Positions 30,902 to 37,638 of a DNA stretch of 38,710 nucleotides are shown piece after piece. The translations under genes were made by a program, and so were the position numbers. The notes beneath the pieces are model-generated. The model made no database searches and was not told where the DNA came from. It saw only the letters and a program-made list of their open reading frames with translations. The stretch is from positions 1 through 38,710 of the forward strand of contig JBLINY010000034.1 of assembly GCA_047638695.1 (NCBI GenBank), written 5' to 3'. Numbering within the stretch: position 1 is the stretch's first letter; each line of letters begins with the position of its first letter. Origin of the DNA: JAHECQ01 sp047638695 (GTDB lineage Bacteria; Actinomycetota; Acidimicrobiia; Acidimicrobiales; SZUA-35).

Positions 30902-32382
30902 ACCGTGCAATGAACGTTGAGCTGTTTGACCACTTCGAAGCGCTCACCTTCGATGACGTCCTGATTGTCCCTGGATGGAGCGAGGTGCTGCCGTCCGATG
31001 TCGACACCACCACGACCATTGGCGGGATGAGCCTGCGCGTGCCGTTGATCTCGGCCGCCATGGACACCGTCACCGAAGCCCCGCTGGCCATTGCCTTGGC
31101 CCGCGAAGGCGGCGTCGGTGTGTTGCACCGCAATCTGTCGATCGAGCAGCAGGCCGATCAGATTGATCGGGTGAAGCGGGCTCAGTCGGGCATGATCGAT
31201 TCGCCTATCAGTCTGCACCCCAGCGCTACGTTGGCTGACGCCGAAGCTTTGATGGCCCGCAACAAGATCAGCGGTGTCCCCATCTGCGACGCTGACGGTC
31301 GGCTGGTTGGCATTCTCACCAACCGCGACGTGCGCTTCTGTGGGGACGAAGAACTGACTCGGCCTGTCACCGAATACATGACGGCCGAGAGTCTGGTTAC
31401 GGCCCCGGTCGGAACAAGCCTTGATGAGGCGGTGACGATTCTGCACAAACATCGCATCGAGAAGTTGCCGCTGGTCGACGACGCCGGCCGTCTGCGAGGT
31501 CTCATCACAGTCAAGGACATCGTGAAGCGGATCGAGAAGCCGAACGCATCGCTCGACGATCGTGGTCGATTGCGTGTGGGTGCGGCTATCGGGGTCACCG
31601 ATGTGGCCGAGCGGGCCGAGGCTCTGGTAGACGCCGATGTCGACTTTCTGGTGATCGACACCGCCCACGGGCACACCCGCGGCGTCATCGAGGCTGTTGC
31701 CACGATCAAGAAGGGTTGGCCCGGCGTGCCGGTGATTGGGGGAAACGTGGTCACCCGTGAAGGCGTCGATGCCCTCGTCGAGGCCGGAGCTGACATGATC
31801 AAAGTAGGGGTCGGGGCTGGCTCGATCTGCACCACTCGCGTGGTTTCCGGAGCTGGCATGCCACAGATGTCCGCCATTCACGAGTGCGCTATGGCTGCCC
31901 GTGAACACATCGGACCCAACGGCCGGGTCCCGATCATCGCCGACGGCGGTGTCGTGACCTCCGGCGACATCGTGAAGGCCTTCGTCGCTGGAGCCGACGC
32001 AGTGATGGTCGGCAACGCCCTAGCCGGAGTGGACGAGGCTCCGGGTGAGCTCGAGCTGGTCGATGGCGCCATGTGGAAGACGTACCGGGGGATGGGTTCC
32101 GCCGGTGCGATGCGCGGTCGCGCCGCCGACCGCTATGGCACGGCACAGGAAGTAAACGCGACCGTCGGCAAACATGTGGCAGAGGGCGTTGAGGCCCGAG
32201 TTCGTTATGCCGGCCCGTTGGCCGAGCTGGTCTCGCAACTGGTCGGCGGTCTGCGCTCCGGCATGGGTTACGCCGGAGCGGCCAAGCTTGATGACTTGCG
32301 CGAACGTACCCGTCTGGTACGGATCACCGGTGCCGGTCTACGCGAGAGTCACCCGCACGACGTCGATGTCATGCGCGACTAG
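30898..32382 (+). CDS. guaB: IMP dehydrogenase GuaB
   Basis: A 494-residue enzyme oxidising IMP to XMP with NAD, the first GMP-specific step. It begins with 'ALTFDDVLIVPGWSEVLPSD', carries a tandem CBS (Bateman) regulatory domain at about residues 95-210 ('NKISGVPICDADGRLVGILT', 'IEKLPLVDDAGRLRGLITV'), and has the catalytic Cys311 in 'VGAGSICTTRVVSGAG'. 'IADGGVVTSGDIVKAFVAGA' and 'YRGMGSAGAM' finish the phosphate site and flap region. It is coupled to purN by a 4-nt overlap and closes the purine operon. An in-frame ATG 12 nt downstream is an alternative start. Confidence 0.95.
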   Translation: MNRAMNVELFDHFEALTFDDVLIVPGWSEVLPSDVDTTTTIGGMSLRVPLISAAMDTVTEAPLAIALAREGGVGVLHRNLSIEQQADQIDRVKRAQSGMIDSPISLHPSATLADAEALMARNKISGVPICDADGRLVGILTNRDVRFCGDEELTRPVTEYMTAESLVTAPVGTSLDEAVTILHKHRIEKLPLVDDAGRLRGLITVKDIVKRIEKPNASLDDRGRLRVGAAIGVTDVAERAEALVDADVDFLVIDTAHGHTRGVIEAVATIKKGWPGVPVIGGNVVTREGVDALVEAGADMIKVGVGAGSICTTRVVSGAGMPQMSAIHECAMAAREHIGPNGRVPIIADGGVVTSGDIVKAFVAGADAVMVGNALAGVDEAPGELELVDGAMWKTYRGMGSAGAMRGRAADRYGTAQEVNATVGKHVAEGVEARVRYAGPLAELVSQLVGGLRSGMGYAGAAKLDDLRERTRLVRITGAGLRESHPHDVDVMRD

Positions 32383-32397
32383 TTTGTATTGTCCCTT

Positions 32398-32404
32398 GGA
32401 GGAG
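32398..32404 (+). promoter_or_regulatory. Strong ribosome binding site of the thiolase gene
   Basis: GGAGGAG lies 5 nt before the ATG at 32410 and decides against an in-frame start at 32389. Confidence 0.65.
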
Positions 32405-32409
32405 ACCTC

Positions 32410-33558
32410 ATGTCGCTTACCGATGCCCACATCCCCTACGGCGCGTACTGGTCTTCACCGTTCGTACGGTGGGACGGACGTCTGGCCGATCATCATCCGC
32501 TCGAACTAGCGGCTGATACCGCCCGCACTGCCCTCGCCGCCCGGGAAGTTCCCGTCGAGAGCTTCAGTTCGCTTTTCCTCGGAACAACCGTGCCATCTCG
32601 TGGGTCGTTCTACGGCGCTCCCTGGTTGGCCGGGATGCTCGGCGACGACTCGATCACCGGGCCGACCTTCGCTCAGGCATGTGCCACCTCGGCCCGCGTT
32701 ATCGCCGCAGCGGCACAGAGCGTGCAGTGTGGTGACGATGAAGCGGTGCTGTGCATCGCCGCCGATCGAACCTCTCATGGACCCATCATCGACTATCCGG
32801 CCGAGCACGCTGCTGGGGAGAACCCGGAGAAGTGGGTGTGGGACAGTTTTATGAAAGACCCCTACGCCAAGAATCCCATGCTGCAGACGGCAGAGAATGT
32901 GGCCAGTCGGTTTGGCATCGACACCGAGCGCCAGCACGAAGCTGCGTTGCTGAGATGGGAGCAGTACCAAACCGGAGCCGACATGCGGCGCCGCTACCTT
33001 GTCGGGGTGGCCGGTGTCACCGATGACGAAGGAATGCGGGTCAGAACAGCCGAGTCACTGGCTGAGATGACACCCGTCCGACCCGACGGCACGGTGACTG
33101 CGGGTAGCCAAACCCATCCGGCGGATGGCAACGCCGGCATGGTGATCACCACCCGGGCCAAGGCCCGCGAACTGAGCAGTGATCCGTCGATCGAGATTCG
33201 GTTGCTCGCCTACGCCAATGCCCGTACCGAGAAGGGGCACATGCCGATGGCCAACATCCCGGCAGTTGGGCAGGTGCTCGATCGGGCAGGGATTGCGCTG
33301 TCCGAGGTCGATGTGATCAACACCCACAATCCGTTTGCCGTCAACGATGTGCTGCTCGCTGACGAGCTGGACATTCCGCTCGACGGCATGAATCGCAACG
33401 GTTCATCGTTGATCTGGGGTCACCCGCAAGGCCCGACTGGGATGCGCTCGATCATCGAGGTGATCGAGGAACTGGTGGAACGAGGTGGCGGCACCGGATT
33501 GTTCACCGGCTGTGCTGCGGGCGATACCGCCGCAGCGGTGGTGCTGAGCGTCAGCTAG
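32410..33558 (+). CDS. Thiolase-family acyl-CoA acyltransferase
   Basis: A 382-residue thiolase-fold enzyme. The acyl-carrying Cys91 is in 'FAQACATSARVIAAAAQ'. Later motifs are 'DVINTHNPFAVNDVLLADEL' (the NxxxAxN-like His/Asn region), 'GMNRNGSSLIWGHPQGPTGMR' with the catalytic His, and the second Cys in 'LFTGCAAGDTAAAVVL'. These motifs deviate from classic 'GGGMG', so this may be a degradative or divergent thiolase with an unknown substrate. It lies 27 nt after guaB on the same strand with its own strong ribosome site, so read-through from the purine operon is possible. Its stop shares CTAG with the convergent dienelactone hydrolase gene. Confidence 0.87.
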   Translation: MSLTDAHIPYGAYWSSPFVRWDGRLADHHPLELAADTARTALAAREVPVESFSSLFLGTTVPSRGSFYGAPWLAGMLGDDSITGPTFAQACATSARVIAAAAQSVQCGDDEAVLCIAADRTSHGPIIDYPAEHAAGENPEKWVWDSFMKDPYAKNPMLQTAENVASRFGIDTERQHEAALLRWEQYQTGADMRRRYLVGVAGVTDDEGMRVRTAESLAEMTPVRPDGTVTAGSQTHPADGNAGMVITTRAKARELSSDPSIEIRLLAYANARTEKGHMPMANIPAVGQVLDRAGIALSEVDVINTHNPFAVNDVLLADELDIPLDGMNRNGSSLIWGHPQGPTGMRSIIEVIEELVERGGGTGLFTGCAAGDTAAAVVLSVS

Positions 33559-34277
33559 GTGAGGGTGCGGCGGAACAACGATTGGACCTGCTCCCAGTGC
33601 CGCTCGGACGCTGCCTGTACATACACGGGGCGCTCGGCGAAGGCGAAGCCGTGTTCGGTGCCGGGGAACCATTCGACCTTGCCAGCGGTACCGGCGGTCG
33701 CCATGGCCTCTTCGAACGCCTCGATCATTTCCGGTGGGGCATAGTGATCATTTTCGGCGCAACCGATGTAGATCTCGGCATTGAGTTCGGGAAGGCGAGC
33801 GTGAGGTGAGTCGGCCTCGTCGGTAACGAGGGCAACGCCGTGTATTGATGCTGCAGCCTTCACGATGTCGGGATAGTCGGCGGCCACCGCAATGGTGAAC
33901 GGCCCACTCATGCAGTAGCCGACCGTTCCAATGCGGGTGGCGTCAGCTGCGGAATCGGCCGCGGCGTGGGCGAAACAGACGCCGGCGTCGGCTGAGGCTC
34001 GGGTGTTGCCAACATTGCTCATGAGCTCGAACATTCGATCTCGGTCGCCCGTCTCGAACAGATTGTACTCGCGCACATCTCGGTAATAGAACATCGGCGC
34101 CATCACGTAGTAACCGCCGGTGGCCAGGCGGCGACACATGTTGTGCAGCTCTTCGCGCATGCCGGGTGCATCCATCTGGAACAAGATCACCGGGTGCGGG
34201 CCGTCTTCCTCGGGATGCACGATGAAGGTCGGCATCTCGCCGTCAGGCGTTGTGAGGTCGAGGTGGTGTTCGATCAT
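33555..34277 (-). CDS. Dienelactone hydrolase family protein (second copy)
   Basis: A 240-residue paralogue of the protein at 19126-19872. It has 'VILFQMDAPGMREELHNM', 'VMAPMFYYRDVREYNLFE', nucleophile Cys122 in 'GYCMSGPFTIAVAA', an acid near 174 in 'GCAENDHYAPP' and a His in 'PGTEHGFAFAERP'. The shared 'YIGCAE', 'AAASIHG/AAASFYG' and 'ASERHWE/AAERHWE' segments show common ancestry. The substrate of each copy is unknown. It is convergent with the thiolase gene (4-nt overlap) and divergent from the Ada/AlkA gene. Confidence 0.9.
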   Translation of the reverse strand: MIEHHLDLTTPDGEMPTFIVHPEEDGPHPVILFQMDAPGMREELHNMCRRLATGGYYVMAPMFYYRDVREYNLFETGDRDRMFELMSNVGNTRASADAGVCFAHAAADSAADATRIGTVGYCMSGPFTIAVAADYPDIVKAAASIHGVALVTDEADSPHARLPELNAEIYIGCAENDHYAPPEMIEAFEEAMATAGTAGKVEWFPGTEHGFAFAERPVYVQAASERHWEQVQSLFRRTLT

Positions 34278-34369
34278 GGCCGCACCGTAGTGGCGCGACG
34301 AGCACCCAATCCACCGTGACGATGCCGGATTCGGTCAGGCTCCAACCCCAGCTGCGAGAGGCTGTCCGA

Positions 34370-34385
34370 TTTCCGCTAGTGGAAA
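34370..34385. promoter_or_regulatory. Near-palindrome upstream of the Ada/AlkA gene
   Basis: TTTCCGCTAGTGGAAA is a 16-bp dyad with one mismatched pair, 27 bp before the ATG at 34412. It is a possible operator. Confidence 0.35.
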
Positions 34386-34397
34386 CGAATGGCGAGT

Positions 34398-34408
34398 GTC
34401 AGACTGAC
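34398..34408. promoter_or_regulatory. Short inverted repeat next to the Ada/AlkA start codon
   Basis: GTCAG-A-CTGAC, a perfect 5+1+5 repeat, ends 4 nt before the ATG at 34412. It could block initiation or bind a regulator, and no clear Shine-Dalgarno is seen there. Confidence 0.3.
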
Positions 34409-34411
34409 GGC

Positions 34412-35956
34412 ATGACGTCGACCACCCTCACAGCCGAGGAGCCGCTGGAAGCTTGGATGCGGGCGGCCGAAAGTCGTGACCCTCGCTTCGATGGTTGGAT
34501 CACGGTTGGAGTGACATCGACGGGGATCTATTGCCGGCCCAGCTGCCCAACACCGGTACGGCCCAAGCGCACGAACATGCTGTTCTTCCGCACGCCGGCC
34601 GGGGCCCAGGCCGCTGGTTTTCGGGCATGCAAACGATGTGCGCCGGATGCGACGCCTGGTTCGCCCGAGTGGAATCGTCGCGACGATCTCGTGGCCCGGG
34701 CCATCCGGGCCATCGACGACGGCATGATCGACCGCATCGGCGTGTCGGGGTTGGCCGAGCATCTGGCAGTGAGTTCTCGCCATTTGCATCGACTGATGGC
34801 GAGCGAGATCGGGGCCACTCCCTTGGGCCTGGCTCGGGCTCGCCGAGCTCGAGCGGCACGCATCTTGATTGAGACAACGGATGTGCCGTTTTCTGACGTC
34901 GCTTTCGCCGCCGGGTTCGACAGCATCCGGCAGTTCAACGACACCGTTCGTGAGGTGTTCGCCATGTCGCCGACGATGATGCGAGGCAAGCGTTCGCCGC
35001 GTTCGACACCGACCGACTCTTGGATCTCGCTAAGGATGCCGTTGCGTCCGCCATACGACGCGGCCCAGGTTCTGGGTTGGCTCGAATCGCATGCCATCGG
35101 GGGTGTCGAGGAGGTTGCCGGGCAGCTCTATCGCCGCAGTTTGCAGTTGCCGGGCGGCCACGGTGTCGCCGAGCTGACCTTTGGCATCGATCGGATCGAT
35201 GCCCGGTTCCGTCTCGAGTCGCTGGCTGATCTGCAGCCTGCGATACAGCGCTGTCGCCGATTGCTCGACCTCGACGCTGATCCGGTGGTGATCAACGACT
35301 CGCTGGCCGAAGACATCCGACTCGCGCCCCTCTTGGCCCAGCACCCTGGCATTCGATCACCGGGTGACGTCACGGGTATCGACACAGCCATACGAGCAGT
35401 GGTGCATCAGCAGGTGTCGGTGGCCAGCGCTCGCAGTGTTCTCACTCGTCTACTGGCCGAGCACGGCGATCCGCTCGAACAAGCGGTGGGAGCGGTCGAT
35501 CGGTGTTTTCCCGATGCGGCCTCGTGGGCCGAGCTCAATCCTGACGCTCTCGGGCTTCCCAAGTCTCGGGCCGCCACGCTTGTCCGCCTGGCCGCAGTCA
35601 TCGCCGACGGCACCATCGATTTGTCTCCCGCCGCCGATCGAGAACAGGCGCATTCTCAGATGCTGGCGGTCAAGGGAATTGGTCCGTGGACGGCATCGAT
35701 TGTTGGTCTGCGGGCGCTGTGCGATCCCGACGTCTTTGTACCTGGCGATCTCGCCTTGGTGCGTGTGGCCACCGACCTTGGTCTTGGGCCCGACAGCGAC
35801 TCGCTCGCAGAGAACGCCGAGCGCTGGCGACCGTGGCGGTCGTATGTGATGCACCACCTCTGGGCTGGGTACATGGACAAATCCCAACCCTCGACCGCAC
35901 GCTCGTCTAGGCCCCCATCCAACCAAATCCCGAACGACCAGAATGGAAACCGCTGA
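34412..35956 (+). CDS. Ada-type regulator fused to AlkA DNA-3-methyladenine glycosylase
   Basis: A 514-residue adaptive-response protein. Residues about 15-85 are the Ada metal-binding, methylphosphotriester-accepting domain with Zn cysteines 41, 45, 73 and 76 ('TGIYCRPSCPTPVRPKRTN', 'ACKRCAPD'). Residues about 90-180 are an AraC-type HTH ('LAEHLAVSSRHLHRLMASEI', 'FSDVAFAAGFDSIRQFND'). From about 205 come an AlkA N-domain and an HhH-GPD glycosylase with 'MLAVKGIGPWTASIVGL' and the catalytic Asp in 'VPGDLALVRVA'. It senses methylated DNA, activates transcription and removes alkylated bases. The O6-methylguanine transferase domain of E. coli Ada is absent and encoded by the next gene. The chosen ATG removes 32 unconserved residues. 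Confidence 0.93.
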   Translation: MTSTTLTAEEPLEAWMRAAESRDPRFDGWITVGVTSTGIYCRPSCPTPVRPKRTNMLFFRTPAGAQAAGFRACKRCAPDATPGSPEWNRRDDLVARAIRAIDDGMIDRIGVSGLAEHLAVSSRHLHRLMASEIGATPLGLARARRARAARILIETTDVPFSDVAFAAGFDSIRQFNDTVREVFAMSPTMMRGKRSPRSTPTDSWISLRMPLRPPYDAAQVLGWLESHAIGGVEEVAGQLYRRSLQLPGGHGVAELTFGIDRIDARFRLESLADLQPAIQRCRRLLDLDADPVVINDSLAEDIRLAPLLAQHPGIRSPGDVTGIDTAIRAVVHQQVSVASARSVLTRLLAEHGDPLEQAVGAVDRCFPDAASWAELNPDALGLPKSRAATLVRLAAVIADGTIDLSPAADREQAHSQMLAVKGIGPWTASIVGLRALCDPDVFVPGDLALVRVATDLGLGPDSDSLAENAERWRPWRSYVMHHLWAGYMDKSQPSTARSSRPPSNQIPNDQNGNR

Positions 35957-36519
35957 TGACTGCTATCGACGCACTCGTATTCACCACCTACGACCCGCCG
36001 GCTCATACGCCGATCGGTCAACTGACTCTGGTTGCCGGTGACCAAGGTCTCCGAGCGATCCTCTGGTCAAATGACACAGACGGTTCACGAGAGCGAGCCC
36101 GGGTCGCCTGGGACGGTGCGATCGAGGGCAGCCTTCCCATTCTCGATCGCACTATCGAACAGCTTGATGCCTATTTCAACGGCAGTCTCCGCCACTTCGA
36201 CGTCCCTCTCGATCCGGCCGGCACCGAGTTCCAGGTGCAGGTGTGGCATGCCCTGGCCAACGTTCCCTACGGCGAGACGACGACCTACGGCAAACAGTCA
36301 GCAGATCTAGGCAATCCGCGGGCTATCCGGGCCGTTGCCTCAGCCAACGGTCGCAATCCGCTCTCGATCATTCTTCCCTGCCATCGCATCATCGGCGCCG
36401 ACGGTTCACTCACCGGTTTTGCAGCCGGACTGGAGGCAAAAGCCTGGCTGCTCGACCACGAGGCGAAACACGCCCACGGTACGCCGCAGTACCAGGCCGA
36501 ATCGCTACCCGGCATGTAA
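35956..36519 (+). CDS. ogt: Methylated-DNA--[protein]-cysteine S-methyltransferase
   Basis: A 187-residue suicide repair protein that takes the methyl group from O6-methylguanine onto its own cysteine. The active site is 'SIILPCHRIIGADGSLTGFA'. The HTH is 'YGETTTYGKQSADLGNPRAI' with 'AVASANGRNP', followed by 'GLEAKAWLLDHE'. Its ATG shares one base with the TGA of the Ada/AlkA gene (TGATG), so both repair activities are made together. Its last 15 nt overlap the convergent small membrane protein gene. Confidence 0.94.
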   Translation: MTAIDALVFTTYDPPAHTPIGQLTLVAGDQGLRAILWSNDTDGSRERARVAWDGAIEGSLPILDRTIEQLDAYFNGSLRHFDVPLDPAGTEFQVQVWHALANVPYGETTTYGKQSADLGNPRAIRAVASANGRNPLSIILPCHRIIGADGSLTGFAAGLEAKAWLLDHEAKHAHGTPQYQAESLPGM

Positions 36520-36690
36520 GCGGCGACGCACTACGACGGCAGCCAGGGGCACGAGGGCAAGCACGGCGAAAAGGGCACTTTTCCAGCCCAGAAGTGAGCC
36601 GAGACCGGCGCCTCCGACAATGGCGATAACCACCAGTTCAGCCCCGCACACGATGCCAATGATCGTTGCCGCTTTTCCTTTTCGTTTCAT
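36505..36690 (-). CDS. Small two-helix membrane protein
   Basis: A 61-residue protein with a basic start 'MKRKGKAA', two hydrophobic helices ('TIIGIVCGAELVVIAIVGG', 'SALFAVLALVPLAAVVV') and a basic end 'RRRLHAG'. I recognise no family. It overlaps the preceding gene by 4 nt (ATGA) and is the last member of the MerR operon. Its 3' end overlaps the methyltransferase gene by 15 nt. Confidence 0.6.
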   Translation of the reverse strand: MKRKGKAATIIGIVCGAELVVIAIVGGAGLGSLLGWKSALFAVLALVPLAAVVVRRRLHAG

Positions 36691-36902
36691 TGGCTACTTT
36701 CCTGCTGCGTGAAGCGGTGGACCGCGAGCACCGACCACAAGGCCTCGAGCACGGCAAATACCCAGGCGCCGGTGATGACGCCGTAGATGGCGGTGGACAA
36801 ACAACCGATTGCGAACACGATGATCCATCGAGGGTGTCGTTGTTCGAAGCCGTAGGCGACCACCATGGTCGACGCCGAGAGGATGCCGAACGCGGTCAAC
36901 AT
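36687..36902 (-). CDS. Small membrane protein in the MerR operon
   Basis: A 71-residue protein with two or three hydrophobic helices ('LTAFGILSASTMVVAYGF', 'WIIVFAIGCLSTAIYGVI', 'AVLEALWSVLAVHRF'). It resembles in layout the short YgjV/CBU_0592-like membrane proteins but I cannot assign it. The ATG at 36902 has AGGG 7 nt upstream and overlaps the MerR gene by 7 nt. A longer in-frame start lies within that gene and gives an Arg-rich non-membrane tail, so I reject it. Confidence 0.62.
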   Translation of the reverse strand: MLTAFGILSASTMVVAYGFEQRHPRWIIVFAIGCLSTAIYGVITGAWVFAVLEALWSVLAVHRFTQQESSQ

Positions 36903-37288
36903 TTGGTGACCCTGAACCCTTCGGTGACCCTTGGGCATTCGGCGACAACGCTGCATCCGCACCGTTGGACTTCTTCGAGCATGGTGATCATGACGTCGAG
37001 CTGGTCGCGTCGGCTTCGGAGGGTTGCGAGATGGTCGTTGACGAGCTCGGGCCATTGCCCGGCCCGATCGTCGAGAATCGTCTTGATGTCCTCCAGGGTG
37101 AACCCAGCCGACTGAGAGCGGCGTATGAAGCTGACCCTGCCGATGGCGTCGGTCGAGAATCGTCGCTTTCCTCCGACACGCGCCGCTGGGGTGACCAGCC
37201 CGACCTCGTCGTAGTAGCGAATGGCACTGACCGTGGTGCCCGTCGTCTCGGCCAATTCGCCGATGGTGACGAGCAGATCTGTCGTCAT
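36896..37288 (-). CDS. MerR-family transcriptional regulator, SoxR-like
   Basis: A 130-residue regulator. The HTH and wing are 'TIGELAETTGTTVSAIRYYD' and 'ARVGGKRRFSTDAIGRVSFI', followed by a dimerisation helix (about 80-108) and a cysteine-bearing tail 'QRCGCSVVAECPRV' (C110, C112, C118) plus a C-terminal Cys130. SoxR has C-x2-C-x-C-x5-C for its [2Fe-2S] cluster. This protein keeps the last three positions but has Val at the first. MerR proteins untwist promoters with 19-20-bp spacers, and exactly such a promoter precedes this operon (37600-37630). Autoregulation is therefore likely. The inducer could be a thiol-reactive agent, a redox agent or a metal. Confidence 0.87.
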   Translation of the reverse strand: MTTDLLVTIGELAETTGTTVSAIRYYDEVGLVTPAARVGGKRRFSTDAIGRVSFIRRSQSAGFTLEDIKTILDDRAGQWPELVNDHLATLRSRRDQLDVMITMLEEVQRCGCSVVAECPRVTEGFRVTKC

Positions 37289-37593
37289 GTGGCCGACAAT
37301 CCAGCGAGGAGCGAGATCACGGGCAGTGCTTCGGGATTTGCCGATGTCACCTCGACGACAAGGTCGCCATCAGTCCGCACGGTGTTGATGGTTAGAAAGG
37401 CGCAACACGCTGCCTCGCGGCGGACCAGGTCGAAGATGCGTGACTCGAGAGCGGCCGGAAACCGCATTCTTGCCCCCGTCTCGAGGACGTCGACGCCGGT
37501 TGCACTATCCCGAAGGTTGGACCACTCGAGAACCTGATGAGCGGCTTCCTTCGTGGTCAGGGTGCACGCGATGGGTTCGTTGGACTGGACCAT
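37285..37593 (-). CDS. Conserved small protein with vicinal cysteines, MerR partner
   Basis: A 102-residue cytosolic protein. Cysteines are C10 in 'EPIACTLTT' and the pair C63-C64 in 'RREAACCAFLTINT'. The tail 'GDLVVEVTSANPEALPVIS' is a beta/alpha stretch. Similar small proteins with an EAACC-x-FL core are, as I recall, often encoded beside MerR-type regulators, but their function is not established. It is the first gene of the operon, overlaps MerR by 4 nt, and its ATG lies 6 nt after the predicted -10, so its mRNA is probably leaderless. Metal or electrophile binding by the cysteines is a guess. Confidence 0.7.
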   Translation of the reverse strand: MVQSNEPIACTLTTKEAAHQVLEWSNLRDSATGVDVLETGARMRFPAALESRIFDLVRREAACCAFLTINTVRTDGDLVVEVTSANPEALPVISLLAGLSAT

Positions 37594-37599
37594 GGGGCA

Positions 37600-37630
37600 A
37601 CCGTACGACCTCAGGTCAACTTGAGGTCAA
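37600..37630 (-). promoter_or_regulatory. MerR-type promoter with 19-bp spacer
   Basis: On the minus strand TTGACC (-35, 37625-37630) and TACGGT (-10, 37600-37605) are separated by 19 bp (37606-37624), the over-long spacing typical of MerR-family promoters. Transcription would begin near 37593, the A of the start codon. Confidence 0.7.
37607..37628. promoter_or_regulatory. SoxR-box-like operator in the promoter spacer
   Basis: GACCTCA and TGAGGTC form a 7+8+7 dyad. The central 18 bases on the minus strand, CCTCAAGTTGACCTGAGG, match the soxS SoxR box CCTCAAGTTAACTTGAGG (recalled) at 16 of 18 positions. It sits between -35 and -10, where MerR proteins bind. Confidence 0.7.
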
Positions 37631-37638
37631 GGAAAACC

